A DNA stretch of 64,000 nt from Phycisphaerae bacterium (GCA_041652575.1 JBAZHC010000003.1:124001-188000), one strand, 5' to 3'; shown: positions 1 to 8,272, counted from the stretch's first letter. The notes: generated by a model from the letters alone, not told the origin. A program made the numbers and translations.

Positions 1-213
1 CTGACAATTTTAGCTTTGGAAAGCTGGTCTTCTTTATATGTCAAAGCTTCCCCCAAAAGAATGAAGATCGGTGATACTAAGTGCATAATACTACAAGCTC
101 CTGACCCAACCCAAAAATTTATAGAACCTGCCAAAAAAGAATATGAGCATCTGCAAGAGGAAATGGAGAAGCTATTCGACTTAATGCGAGCAGATTTGCA
201 TAAATTGCAATAA
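1..213 (+). CDS. Hypothetical protein, C-terminal end (clipped by window edge)
   Basis: The reading frame is open from base 1, so the TTG at 16 is probably internal and the gene starts outside the window. About 70 codons are visible. The tail is acidic and helix-forming with heptad-like spacing (EYEHLQEEMEKLFDLM), suggesting a short coiled coil. I recognise no domain. The next 100 bases hold nothing obvious. Confidence 0.5.
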   Translation: MTILALESWSSLYVKASPKRMKIGDTKCIILQAPDPTQKFIEPAKKEYEHLQEEMEKLFDLMRADLHKLQ

Positions 214-331
214 AATTAATAGTTTTGCTTTGTTTACGCCTAATGTAAGAAAAGAAGTAGTTCTCCGGCGGCCGGTAAGTTACTCAGTTGATTATTACGG
301 AATATTTTTAGCCTGCATATTTATCAAATTT

Positions 332-868
332 TTAAACAGAGTGGTTTATTATGCTAATAAGATAAAGTATAATATAAATTAAAGCTGCTATTCCTGAGGC
401 AGAAATCGAGAAAAAAATAATAACTTTTGCACAATCTGATTCTGTCCATTTAGAAAATTGTTTGGCTTGGATACGATCAAAGCCTATTATAAAACTTAAA
501 AGTTTCACAACCGATCTCAAGAGAAATCCGATTATCTGCAGAGCCCACCAAACCAGATTGAATGTATTGAACCACGCTCGTAAAGCATTTTTCTTGTAAG
601 TATCTATATCACATCTTAATGCTATACTGATTTGTTGATAATCAAAAAGATTGAACTCGTATCATAGAGGAATTTGCTTAGGAGGAGAATTAGGTTGATT
701 TTTAGACGAAAAAAATTCATAGATTTCGGGCCATTTCTTACAAAGGTCAGCATTAATTCTGTCATCTAAATTTCGGGATAAATAATCTTGTAATAAATTA
801 TAGAATTCCTCTAAAGCTTTTATTCTTCGCTTATTCTCCATAATCGAAATATTATGATATACTTGCAT
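332..868 (-). pseudogene. Small membrane protein gene split by one in-frame TGA
   Basis: Codons from the ATG at 868 run 68 residues to a TGA at 664-662. The same frame then stays open for about 109 more codons to a stop at 332. The second half has no ATG near its start but encodes two hydrophobic stretches (around LVWWALQIIGFLL and IAALIYIILYLISII). The first half is charged and soluble-looking. The simplest reading is one gene of about 178 codons, cytoplasmic head plus membrane tail, broken by a nonsense mutation. Alternatives are two separate genes, the second using a TTG start near 520, or TGA readthrough. The family is not recognised. Confidence 0.4.
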
Positions 869-912
869 AATCTCAGAAATATTTAATCTCAGGCATTATA
901 TAAAATCTATAT

Positions 913-1047
913 CTAAAGAACAACTGCTATTACATTGCTTGGCAGACTTTCTCCTGCTGCGTTAACGGCTTTAATGCGGTATTCGAACCTTGTCATTTGC
1001 GGCTGGAATAAGTTATAGGTCGTTAGCCGCAAGTTACCTGAAATTTT
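913..1047 (-). pseudogene. Remnant of a fibronectin type III domain
   Basis: Read on the minus strand, this 44-codon piece ends at a TAG (915-913) and is preceded by a TGA (1050-1048). It contains FEYRIKAVNAAGESLPSNV, the typical last strands of a fibronectin III domain (Y-R-V-x-A-x-N-x-x-G-x-S-x-x-S). There is no start codon or ribosome site. It is read as the surviving 3' end of a larger secreted or carbohydrate-active protein gene. Confidence 0.5.
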
Positions 1048-1139
1048 TCAGTCTTATAATGTAAATCCTCATTTTTACTACTGAAAAAGCCTTTTTCAAA
1101 CTTTACCGTCCGAAAACCAGAGATGAAACGCTGCATATC

Positions 1140-1370
1140 AAGCATCATATTTCAATTCTCAAGCTTAATATGTCATATATGAAGCTTCATATGCCGTATC
1201 TTAAGCTTCATATGTCATAGATGAAGTGTCATATGCCGTATATCAAGCTTCATATGTCGTATATCAAGCTTGATATGTCGCAAAGTAAGCTTAATATGCC
1301 GCATATTAAGCATCAAATGCCGTGTTTCAAGTGTGAAATGCCCCGGTTCAAGCTTCAAAAACCTCTTGTC
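1140..1370. repeat. 21-bp tandem repeat array, 11 units
   Basis: Units begin at 1140, 1161, 1182, 1203, 1224, 1245, 1266, 1287, 1308, 1329 and 1350, exactly 21 bp apart. Most begin AAGCTTCATATG and end CCGTATATC or similar. Each unit carries two six-base palindromes (AAGCTT, CATATG). Because 21 is a multiple of 3, the array encodes degenerate heptapeptides (KLHMPYI type) in the + frame. A TAG at 1218-1220 interrupts that frame; from the ATG at 1221 it runs 58 codons to 1397 with no good ribosome site. The minus strand also gives open heptads (KLDIRHM). Substitutions vary by unit but no unit is lost in phase. Confidence 0.85.
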
Positions 1371-1440
1371 GAACGTAAAAAATCTTCGGGTAAATAAAAA
1401 ACAGTGTTACGCCGTCGCTAAACAAGTAATCCGCCTTTAA

Positions 1441-1473
1441 ATATCTCTGTGTTTTCTGTGTTCTCTGTGGCTA
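1441..1473. repeat. Dispersed intergenic CTCTGTG-type repeat
   Basis: The stretch has repeated CTCTGTG/TTCTGTG words, the sequence type often found scattered between genes in environmental bacterial genomes. It lies directly 3' of the aminotransferase gene. No function is claimed. Confidence 0.4.
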
Positions 1474-1476
1474 TTT

Positions 1477-2307
1477 TTATTTGACGAGCTTTTTGAACTC
1501 TTCCATAAGCAATTTTGTATATTTGCCGGGCTTGCCGTCGGCAATTTGCATTTCGTTAAATTTTACCACCGGCACAATATCCTTGCTCGAAACAGCGATA
1601 AAAAGCTCATCGGCATTTGTGGCTTCTTCGGCTTTTGTTTGTTTTTCGAGAAGTTCAAGGCCGGCGTTTTTGTAAATTTTCAGAACAAACTGCCTTGTTA
1701 TCGAAGGCAAAATATTCACAGCCAGCGGCGATGTCTGGAGTTTATCGCCGAAGATTGCGAAAAACGCGCTGGACGAGCCTTCTGTTATTCCGCCATTGTC
1801 ATCGACAAATATCGCTTCATCGCAGCCTCTTTTATGAGCCAAACGTTTGGCGAGCACATTCGGCAGAAGGTTCAGCGATTTGATATCGCATCGTTTCCAT
1901 CTCTTATCGGGAACGGTCATTGCCGATATGCCGGTTTGCTTTTGCCGGCTCGTATCTTCAATCTCTGTTACCATAAGAAAGAATCTTGGAGTCAGACCTT
2001 CGGCGGCGTGGTCTCTGAGGCCTGCGCCTCGTGTAATATGGAAATAAATCTTTGCGTTGGAAATGCCGCTTTTCTGCCAGGTACTTATAACCTTATCGCG
2101 GATATCATTAATATCGACGCCTTCGATTTCTATTTCGGCAAGCGAGCGTTTGAAGCGAGCCAGATGTTCTTCGATGGCGAAGAGTTTGCCGTCATAACTT
2201 CGCAGAACCTCGTAGACACCGTCGCCGAAAAATGTGCCGTAGTCAAGATATGCCGAATCGAGTTTATTCGCCTCGATGAGTTTGTCGCCAACCATTGCAA
2301 GCTGCAT
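1477..2307 (-). CDS. dat: D-alanine (D-amino acid) aminotransferase, PLP class IV
   Basis: A cytoplasmic PLP enzyme that moves the amino group between D-alanine or other D-amino acids and 2-oxo acids, making D-glutamate/D-alanine for peptidoglycan. The length (276 aa) matches the family. K143 in DIKSLNLLPN fits the Schiff-base lysine. R98 and H100 (GLRDH) match the substrate-carboxylate pair typical of D-amino acid aminotransferases rather than branched-chain enzymes. The E176 region (ITEGSSS) holds cofactor contacts. The N-terminal GDGVYEVLRSYDG motif is also typical. The start has a GGGA-like ribosome site. The gene stands alone, with a small Cys protein 27 bp upstream. An aminodeoxychorismate lyase is the main alternative, but R98/H100 argue against it. 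Confidence 0.85.
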   Translation of the reverse strand: MQLAMVGDKLIEANKLDSAYLDYGTFFGDGVYEVLRSYDGKLFAIEEHLARFKRSLAEIEIEGVDINDIRDKVISTWQKSGISNAKIYFHITRGAGLRDHAAEGLTPRFFLMVTEIEDTSRQKQTGISAMTVPDKRWKRCDIKSLNLLPNVLAKRLAHKRGCDEAIFVDDNGGITEGSSSAFFAIFGDKLQTSPLAVNILPSITRQFVLKIYKNAGLELLEKQTKAEEATNADELFIAVSSKDIVPVVKFNEMQIADGKPGKYTKLLMEEFKKLVK

Positions 2308-2334
2308 TATAAAAATCCCTTTAAAATCAGTTTT

Positions 2335-2631
2335 TCAAAGAAGCTTATCGTCCTGGCCCTTATCCGGGTCATCGTCAACCTTCCACTTTTCGCTTTCGTC
2401 GATATCCCCCATTTCCCGCTCCATATACTTGAATATCTTGTCCTGCAGCGGGGCAATCTTTTCCTGCCAATGCTGCATCCCCCGGTAAGTTACAAGGAGC
2501 ATATCGAGCCGGATTAGCTGCCATTTTGCGATACATTCCGGCTCTTTGATGTTAATAAACGGGTCACATTTGAAAACCCTGCGGTTATCAGGCCCTATTT
2601 CGCAAAACTCACAGTCTTTACATTGTATCAT
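2335..2631 (-). CDS. Small conserved-type protein with N-terminal CxxC motif
   Basis: The chosen ATG gives 98 residues starting MIQCKDCEFCE, with three cysteines in eight residues and a fourth at FKCD, which suggests a small metal-binding knuckle. An ATG 15 codons upstream is possible but less likely. The rest is helical and ends in an acidic tail (ESEKWKVDDDPDKGQDD). It lies 27 bp upstream of the aminotransferase and may be co-transcribed. Function is not recognised. Confidence 0.6.
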   Translation of the reverse strand: MIQCKDCEFCEIGPDNRRVFKCDPFINIKEPECIAKWQLIRLDMLLVTYRGMQHWQEKIAPLQDKIFKYMEREMGDIDESEKWKVDDDPDKGQDDKLL

Positions 2632-2754
2632 TACTGCACCTGAAAAATAACATTTTATGCCAATCGGCACTTGCAAAAATCTATAATATCATATATCTTA
2701 CCCGTTTAGAAGTTTTTAGAAAAGCATAAAAATTACCATATATGGAGTGTATTA

Positions 2755-2832
2755 ATGGCTAAACCGAGACGCAGGCGTAAAATTGGCAGCAAGAAAAGAC
2801 ATAATCGCTGGAAAATCAGGCATAACAAATAA
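2755..2832 (+). CDS. 25-aa highly basic peptide, ribosome-associated candidate
   Basis: An ATG with a GGAG ribosome site about 8 bp upstream opens 25 codons beginning MAKPRRRRKIGSKKRH and ending in TAA. Sixteen of 25 residues are Arg, Lys or His. The size, composition and RRRRKIGSKKR pattern resemble very small ribosome-associated proteins (bTHX or the bacterial AURKAIP1/COX24 type), but I cannot assign it to either. The strong ribosome site and isolated position argue that it is real. Confidence 0.6.
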   Translation: MAKPRRRRKIGSKKRHNRWKIRHNK

Positions 2833-2889
2833 TAGGCTAATCGACGTATAGTTTTCGATTTTACTTATAAGTCCGTACAGATATGACAG

Positions 2890-3912
2890 ATGCCCTATTT
2901 CTTTCCTGATCAGTGGTTTGAATTTCTTGCCGCAAAGGGTATATTCTGGATTTTCTGTGCCCTGCTGGCAAGTTTTCTTGCCCTGTTCAAAGGCTCGGAC
3001 TGGTTCGTAGAGGGGGCGGCCGGGGCGGCTAAAAAGCTCGGCATTCCCATTGTTATCATCGGCGTAACAATTGTAAGTTTAGGCACAACGAGTCCCGAAG
3101 CAACCGTTTCAATAATGGCAGCCTTTGCCGGCAAATCCGGCTTTGCGCTCGGAAACGGTATCGGCTCAATCATCTGCAATACCGCTCTTATCTTCGGGCT
3201 GGGCTGCACACTGTCGAAAATACCCGCTGACAGGTTCGTATTCAAAAGACAGGGTATGGTAAAACTCTTCTCATGTATGGGATTTGTTTTGTTATGCTAC
3301 CTTCTGCTGCTTTTCGGCAGTCATTATATTTCAAGACTGTTCGGCTTTATCCTGCTTGGCGTTCTCATCTGGTATATTTTCGCCTCTTCGAAATGGGCCA
3401 AACAGCATCACGAGGCAGGCATCATTGACGAAAAAGACATAAAAGCCAAAAGGCCGCTTTTTATTCTCGCGTTGATTTTCCTTGCAGGTCTGCTTTTAGT
3501 AATCATCGCCAGCCGGGTCCTTATCGCTTCCGCAACACAGGTCTGCCTCAGATTCGGCGTGCCTGAAACTGTCATAGCCGCTACGGTAGTCGCATTCGGG
3601 ACATCGGTTCCGGAGCTTACGACTGGTATGATGGGTTTGATTAAAGGACACAAGGAAATACTCCTGGGCAACATAATCGGGGCGAATATATTAAACATTT
3701 TTGTCGTTATCGGTGGCTCAATTAGTGTTGCCGGCCTTAAAATTACGCCGGCCTTTTATTACCTGCATTTCCCGTTTTTTGTGCTGGTCTTAGGCCTTTT
3801 CACCATTGCTTCAGCCGTCAGCAAGCAATATTACAGCCGCCTTTTCGGCCCTGTTTTCCTGCTTATTTATGCCGCTTATGTAGCAATCCAGTACGCACTG
3901 GGGATAAATTAA
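2890..3912 (+). CDS. Calcium/sodium antiporter (CaCA family, YrbG-like)
   Basis: An inner-membrane exchanger of about 10 to 11 helices, 340 aa. The two inverted alpha repeats that build the ion site are clear: GTTSPEATVSIMAA near residue 75 and GTSVPELTTGMMG near residue 237. Each carries the acidic residue that coordinates Ca2+/Na+. Family knowledge suggests Ca2+ export driven by Na+ (or K+) gradients. The ribosome site is weak. The gene is monocistronic or heads a loose unit with the following membrane protein. Confidence 0.88.
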   Translation: MPYFFPDQWFEFLAAKGIFWIFCALLASFLALFKGSDWFVEGAAGAAKKLGIPIVIIGVTIVSLGTTSPEATVSIMAAFAGKSGFALGNGIGSIICNTALIFGLGCTLSKIPADRFVFKRQGMVKLFSCMGFVLLCYLLLLFGSHYISRLFGFILLGVLIWYIFASSKWAKQHHEAGIIDEKDIKAKRPLFILALIFLAGLLLVIIASRVLIASATQVCLRFGVPETVIAATVVAFGTSVPELTTGMMGLIKGHKEILLGNIIGANILNIFVVIGGSISVAGLKITPAFYYLHFPFFVLVLGLFTIASAVSKQYYSRLFGPVFLLIYAAYVAIQYALGIN

Positions 3913-4033
3913 GACAACCTCTAAAGATGTCATTAATTTCTGTTTGCAATCGTCAAAAATCTATAGATAATTATAAGAACACAAACCGTCTGTATAAAAA
4001 TACAAGGATGTCAAATATTTAAGGAGAAACAAA

Positions 4034-4420
4034 ATGACAGACGCTCAAATCTTTCAGATTCTGGGAATCGCCTACCTGATAATCGGCATCGGCATACTTA
4101 GCAACCCCGATTTTTACAGAAAAATGATAAGAGACTTTACGGAAAATCCGCCGGCTATTTACCTGGGCGGTCTTATCGCCCTGGTCATAGGATGCTTTCT
4201 GGTAGTATTGCATAATAACTGGACCAAAGACTGGTCAGTTATTATTACTATTTTCGGATGGGCCGCCCTTATAAAAGGACTGTTTCTGATTATACTGCCA
4301 CAGGTATCTGTCAGGTTCAGCAATGCTTTTAAAGAGATGAAGAATTTCCTGAGAATCTGGGGAATCATCGCGGCAATACTCGGCGCCCTGCTCTGCTGGC
4401 TCGGTTTTTATGCTATGTAA
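4034..4420 (+). CDS. Four-helix membrane protein of unknown function
   Basis: 128 residues with four hydrophobic segments (near 7-24, 45-60, 70-90 and 108-126) separated by short charged loops (NPDFYRKMIRDFTENPP; SNAFKEMKNFLR). A strong AAGGAG ribosome site sits just before the ATG. There is no catalytic signature. It follows the exchanger by about 120 bp and precedes cobO by 47 bp. No family name is claimed. Confidence 0.7.
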   Translation: MTDAQIFQILGIAYLIIGIGILSNPDFYRKMIRDFTENPPAIYLGGLIALVIGCFLVVLHNNWTKDWSVIITIFGWAALIKGLFLIILPQVSVRFSNAFKEMKNFLRIWGIIAAILGALLCWLGFYAM

Positions 4421-4432
4421 ATAAAAAGACTT

Positions 4433-4461
4433 TTGCCTTTTTGCCCTTGTATTCTTATCAT
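4433..4461 (+). promoter_or_regulatory. Candidate promoter placing +1 at the cobO start codon
   Basis: TTGCCT, 17 bp, then TATCAT ending at 4461, with the cobO ATG at 4468. No Shine-Dalgarno sequence precedes that ATG. The spacing would put transcription initiation at or next to the A of ATG. Confidence 0.35.
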
Positions 4462-4467
4462 ACTGCT

Positions 4468-5010
4468 ATGGCGGAAAAAGGATTAGTCCAGATTTATACA
4501 GGCCCCGGCAAAGGTAAAACTACTGCCGCTCTCGGTCTTGCCCTGCGTGCATCAGGCTGGGGCAAAAGTGTCGTCATTTATCAGTTCCTCAAACCCGGCG
4601 ACCTGAAACTCGGTGAACGAAGAGCCATTGCAAAGGTAAACCTGCCGATAAAAATTGTACCTGTCAATATCGAATGGAATATGAAAAAATCCCTCGGTGA
4701 TAAGAAGGTAATCGAAAAGACCTTAAAGAGGATTAACCAGATTTGCGATAAAATCGCAGACGATGCGAAAAAGAAAAAATACGACGTTATAATCCTCGAC
4801 GAAATAGTATTTTGCCTGTCGAAAAAACTGGTCGGCCTGGAATTGATAAAAAATATAATTAAATCAAAACAAAAATCCGTCGAGATTATCCTTACCGGTC
4901 GCGGCGCAACAAGGGAATTAATAAAACTCGCAGACCTTGTAACGGAAATGAAAGAAATAAAGCATCCATTTACTAAAAACGTTAAAGCCCGAAAAGGAAT
5001 AGAGTTTTAA
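4468..5010 (+). CDS. cobO: Cob(I)alamin adenosyltransferase, CobO/BtuR type
   Basis: Transfers the adenosyl group of ATP to cob(I)alamin or cobyrinic acid diamide. The protein starts MAEKGLVQIY and has the family P-loop GPGKGKTTAALG at residues 12-23; LDEIV follows the central Lys-rich helix and ILTGRG the next strand. 180 aa is normal for BtuR. A TTG 27 bp upstream would extend it, but homologues start near this ATG. No other cobalamin genes are nearby, so it probably serves salvage. Confidence 0.9.
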   Translation: MAEKGLVQIYTGPGKGKTTAALGLALRASGWGKSVVIYQFLKPGDLKLGERRAIAKVNLPIKIVPVNIEWNMKKSLGDKKVIEKTLKRINQICDKIADDAKKKKYDVIILDEIVFCLSKKLVGLELIKNIIKSKQKSVEIILTGRGATRELIKLADLVTEMKEIKHPFTKNVKARKGIEF

Positions 5011-5011
5011 A

Positions 5012-5083
5012 ATAATCGCTGATTACACTGATTAAAGGATTTTTTATTTAATACTTCAGTGAAATCTGCGTATCTGCGATTAA
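5012..5083. repeat. Imperfect palindromic intergenic repeat (ATCGCTGATTACACTG type)
   Basis: The left arm starts AATCGCTGATTACACTGAT and the right arm, read in reverse, gives a similar AATCGCAGATACGCAGAT series. This type of degenerate palindrome recurs between genes in many genomes. It fills the cobO-ispD gap. Confidence 0.45.
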
Positions 5084-5099
5084 AAATAGGAATGAGAAA

Positions 5100-5858
5100 A
5101 TGAACATTGCGGTAATAATTTGTGCGGCGGGAAGCAGCAAAAGATTCGTTAAAGACCAGAAACATAATCTTGAAAAAGCAAAGAAAAAACAATTTTCTGA
5201 TGTCGCCGGCAGGCCTGCGTTTTTGCGAAGCGTAGAATTTTTCGCCGGCAGAGATAACGTAAAGCAGATGATACTTACCATTCCCGCTGAAGACGAAGAA
5301 ATGTTTAAAATTACACACGGCGCAAACTTAAGTTTTCACGGCGTAAAATTATGCATCGGCGGAGATGAAAGATTCGAAACTGTCGCAAAAGCTCTTGTCC
5401 TTGTCAAAGACGATATTGACATCGTGGCGGTTCACGATGCTGTCCGGTGCTGCCTGACGGAAAAATGGCTGGATGACGTCTTTAAACTCGCTGAAAAAAC
5501 CGGCGCTGCGATGCTTGCCTGCCCTGTCGTAGCGACGCTGAAAAAAGTCGAAAACGGTCAAATTATCGAAACTGTTGACCGAACAGGTCTTTACGAAGCC
5601 CAGACGCCGCAGGTATTTAAGAAAGATTTGCTCAAAAAGGCATACGAAAATTTGGGTAAATTGGATAAATCTAAAATCAGCGACGATTCACAGCTTGTCG
5701 AAGCTTTGGGACAGAAAGTATCGATAGTTGAAACCGATTCGTCGAATATCAAGATAACTACAAAGGCTGATATTGTGATTGCTGAAGCGATAATAAAATC
5801 CAGACCAAAACCGAAACCTCAGGGTCCTGCCGGAGCGTATTATGAAGCGGAATGGTAG
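5100..5858 (+). CDS. ispD: 2-C-methyl-D-erythritol 4-phosphate cytidylyltransferase
   Basis: Third step of the non-mevalonate isoprenoid pathway: CTP plus MEP gives CDP-methylerythritol. The N-terminus IICAAGSSKRF is the nucleotide-binding loop and K(KK)QF aligns with the conserved lysine after it. DIDIVAVHDAVR and TVDRTGLYEAQTPQVF are the family's later motifs. 252 aa, slightly long because of a Lys-rich insert after residue 20 and a Pro-rich tail. The usual VHDAARP is VHDAVRCC here. The ATG has an AGGAATGAG ribosome site. ispF is not adjacent. Confidence 0.92.
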   Translation: MNIAVIICAAGSSKRFVKDQKHNLEKAKKKQFSDVAGRPAFLRSVEFFAGRDNVKQMILTIPAEDEEMFKITHGANLSFHGVKLCIGGDERFETVAKALVLVKDDIDIVAVHDAVRCCLTEKWLDDVFKLAEKTGAAMLACPVVATLKKVENGQIIETVDRTGLYEAQTPQVFKKDLLKKAYENLGKLDKSKISDDSQLVEALGQKVSIVETDSSNIKITTKADIVIAEAIIKSRPKPKPQGPAGAYYEAEW

Positions 5859-5873
5859 GCTAATTGAATCTGC

Positions 5874-5901
5874 TTGACAAGCACTTAGAAGTTGATAATG
5901 T
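5874..5901 (+). promoter_or_regulatory. Candidate sigma-70 promoter for the TPR protein gene
   Basis: TTGACA, 16 bp, then TAATGT, about 40 bp upstream of the ATG at 5943, which has its own AAAGGA ribosome site. Confidence 0.45.
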
Positions 5902-5942
5902 TATAACATACTAAGGAACTTGAAGTTGGAAAGGATTTGACT

Positions 5943-6773
5943 ATGAAAAAGACTTTATTTACGACAGCTTTTATTGTTTTCACGTTTGCAGTCGTCGCTT
6001 TCGGTGCGAAAGATAAGCGATTTATGGTGGATAAACCCGGCCCGGATGTCTTCGAACAGATAACTCCTTCGGCTGCCACTGAAATTGCTCTGGCTGAGGA
6101 ACTCGCGCAGAAACGCCTTGCGTATCACAAGCAGCTTGAAAAAATTAAATCCTTCTACGAACAGAGCGGCAATCAGCTCAAGCTCGAATGGGTAACAAGA
6201 GAGCTCGGCTCGCTGGACGCTATACCGCGATATCGCTATCTCCTTCAGGCCGAAGTGGCAGGCGACAAACTCCAGGCCAAAGATTCCATTCCAAAGGCCG
6301 ACTTGCTCTACAAAGACGCTTTAAATATTTATAACCACACAGACCTTATTTTCCCTATTCCGATGCTTGTCAAACACGAAGATATAGCTCTTCATCATCC
6401 TACGATGTATGTCAGCAAAAAGAAACTGCAACGTGCTCTTAACAAGTGCAATGACCTGATAAGAGATTATCCGACCAGCGACAAAATTGACGATGCCGCC
6501 TATCTGGCCGGGGAAATTCATGAATACTTCGGTGATTATTCTATCGCTGTTCTTTATTACAAAAGAGCCTTCCAGTGGGATTCGCTCACACCGTATCCGG
6601 CACGCTACAAAGCAGCGAGTCTCCTGGACTATAAGCTTTCCGAAAGGGATCAGGCCCTGCCGCTTTACAGAGAGTCACTTAAAAAGGAAGCACTGTATCA
6701 CAACGCCAGCGATGCAATATCGCAGAGAATTAATGAACTGGCAGGCGACCCGAATTCTGTACCAATTAAATAG
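5943..6773 (+). CDS. Exported TPR-repeat protein
   Basis: The ATG gives a signal peptide (MKKTLFTTAFIVFTFAVVAF, cut after GA) and about 250 exported residues. The first part is a helical pair (EELAQKRLAYHKQLEKIKSFYEQ). The second half has TPR-like helices (DDAAYLAGEIHEYFGDYS, AVLYYKRAFQW, QALPLYRESL). The arrangement recalls envelope TPR scaffolds such as BamD/YbgF relatives, but there is no lipobox and no specific match. An in-frame TTG two codons upstream is less likely than this ATG. A strong terminator follows. Confidence 0.7.
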   Translation: MKKTLFTTAFIVFTFAVVAFGAKDKRFMVDKPGPDVFEQITPSAATEIALAEELAQKRLAYHKQLEKIKSFYEQSGNQLKLEWVTRELGSLDAIPRYRYLLQAEVAGDKLQAKDSIPKADLLYKDALNIYNHTDLIFPIPMLVKHEDIALHHPTMYVSKKKLQRALNKCNDLIRDYPTSDKIDDAAYLAGEIHEYFGDYSIAVLYYKRAFQWDSLTPYPARYKAASLLDYKLSERDQALPLYRESLKKEALYHNASDAISQRINELAGDPNSVPIK

Positions 6774-6802
6774 ACTGCTTCCGTTTTAGCGATATATACA
6801 AC

Positions 6803-6834
6803 AGGCCTGTAACTGTACTACAGGCCTTTTTTTT
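6803..6834 (+). terminator. Intrinsic terminator after the TPR gene
   Basis: A perfect 9-bp stem AGGCCTGTA / TACAGGCCT with a 7-base loop, followed by a run of T. It ends only 8 bp before the tilS start codon. Confidence 0.9.
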
Positions 6835-6841
6835 GAATGAT

Positions 6842-8272
6842 ATGCAGAACGTCGAAAAAAAAACAGATGGCTTTATTAAGCAGAATAATCTTTTGCCGAG
6901 CGGCGCAAAGGTTCTTTTGGCGATTTCAGGCGGCGCCGATTCCGTCGCGCTCCTGAAAATATTTTTAAGTCTGAAACTTTCCGGAAAAATAAATAATGAT
7001 TTCCATATTGCGCACATAAACCATCTGCTACGGGCGGAAAAGAGCCTTGAAGATGAAAAATTCGTAAAGGCCATGGCCCAAAAACACAAACTGCCGATAA
7101 CCATCGAAAGAGTGGATGTAAAAAAATACGCAAAGGAAAACAAACTCTCGATTGAAACCGCCGCACGCAGCCTCAGGCTTGCCGCATTACGGCGAATCGC
7201 AGACAAATACAATTGCGGATATATCGCAACGGCCCATCATAAAAACGACAACGCGGAAACGGTAATTCACCGTATGCTTCGGGGCACAGGTTTTAAAGGC
7301 CTTGCAGGAATCAGACCGGCGACGGTTATAAACGGCAAAACTTTTATAAGGCCCCTCTTATGCCTTACGCGTCAGGAAATAGAAGAATATCTCAAAAATC
7401 AAAATGTTCCATGGCGGACAGACCATACAAATCTCGATTGCCGTTTTACCCGCAACCGGATAAGGCATAAAATTCTTCCGTATCTTGAAAAAAATGCGCC
7501 GAATCTGCCTGAACTGATTTTTTCGCTGTCGCAGCATTGCGCAACTCTTGCAAAAAATATAGAAAAAGATACCGACTCTGCCGCACAAATTTGCATTATT
7601 GCCAAAGATAGTTCACAGATAGTTGTCAGCTTAAAAGATTTTATCGGTTTGTACGAACCTGTTAAGGTCGAAATGATTCAATATGCCCTGCGGGAGCTTG
7701 GCTGCGGTCTGCAGAAATTCACTTCTGAAAGCTATAAAAAAATTACAGACTTTGTGAAATCAGCGCAGTCGGGCAAAACTTTAACCGTGCCGGAGAAAAT
7801 AAAAATAACGAAAGGGTATGATAAGTTTTTCATTACCGCCCCATCCAAAACATCCGGCGATATGCCGCGGGAAATTATCTTATCTGTGCCCGGCAAAAAT
7901 CTTTTTGGAAATCAGTTGATTGAGACTGAAATTCTGTCGGCGAGTAATCTCGACATTAAAAATATAAAAAACAAGAAAAACAATCTTGTCGAATGGTTTG
8001 ACCTCGAACAAATCAGGATGCCTTTAGTTGCCCGGTCCCGGCGGCAAGGCGACAAATTCATACCTTTTGGACAGGAAAAATTTAAAAAAATCGGCAAATT
8101 TCTTACCGCTGAAAAAATCGATGTCAACAGGAGAAAAAGCGTTTTTTTGATTGAGGACAGGGAAAAAATCCTCTGGCTTGTGCCGATTCGCAGGAGCAGA
8201 GAAGCGGCAATAACAGCCCAAAAGCGGCCTGTTATGCAAATTAAAATAAGTATAACGCCTTTTAAGCCTTGA
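6842..8272 (+). CDS. tilS: tRNA(Ile)-lysidine synthase
   Basis: Adds lysine to C34 of tRNA-Ile(CAU) using ATP, making it read AUA. The PP-loop SGGADS is at residues 29-34. IAHINHLLR and ATAHHKNDNAETVIHRMLRGTG are further N-type ATPase motifs, and the region around residue 400 on (RSRRQGDKFIPFG) is the TilS C-terminal domain. 476 aa is typical. I chose the ATG at 6842; the TTG at 6833 also fits. Neither has a ribosome site, and the terminator just upstream leaves little room for a leader. Confidence 0.9.
   Translation: MQNVEKKTDGFIKQNNLLPSGAKVLLAISGGADSVALLKIFLSLKLSGKINNDFHIAHINHLLRAEKSLEDEKFVKAMAQKHKLPITIERVDVKKYAKENKLSIETAARSLRLAALRRIADKYNCGYIATAHHKNDNAETVIHRMLRGTGFKGLAGIRPATVINGKTFIRPLLCLTRQEIEEYLKNQNVPWRTDHTNLDCRFTRNRIRHKILPYLEKNAPNLPELIFSLSQHCATLAKNIEKDTDSAAQICIIAKDSSQIVVSLKDFIGLYEPVKVEMIQYALRELGCGLQKFTSESYKKITDFVKSAQSGKTLTVPEKIKITKGYDKFFITAPSKTSGDMPREIILSVPGKNLFGNQLIETEILSASNLDIKNIKNKKNNLVEWFDLEQIRMPLVARSRRQGDKFIPFGQEKFKKIGKFLTAEKIDVNRRKSVFLIEDREKILWLVPIRRSREAAITAQKRPVMQIKISITPFKP

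Noticed and set aside
1140..1370. Tandem array as a CRISPR
   Set aside because: Units are contiguous 21-mers without spacers and no cas genes are nearby.
1221..1397. 58-codon open frame over the 21-bp repeats called as a gene
   Set aside because: No ribosome site, interrupted upstream by TAG, and the same repeat is open on both strands; kept as a repeat only.
1546..2517. Long plus-strand open frame (323 codons) across the aminotransferase gene
   Set aside because: It is antisense to dat, which has full catalytic motifs; the plus translation has no recognisable domain.
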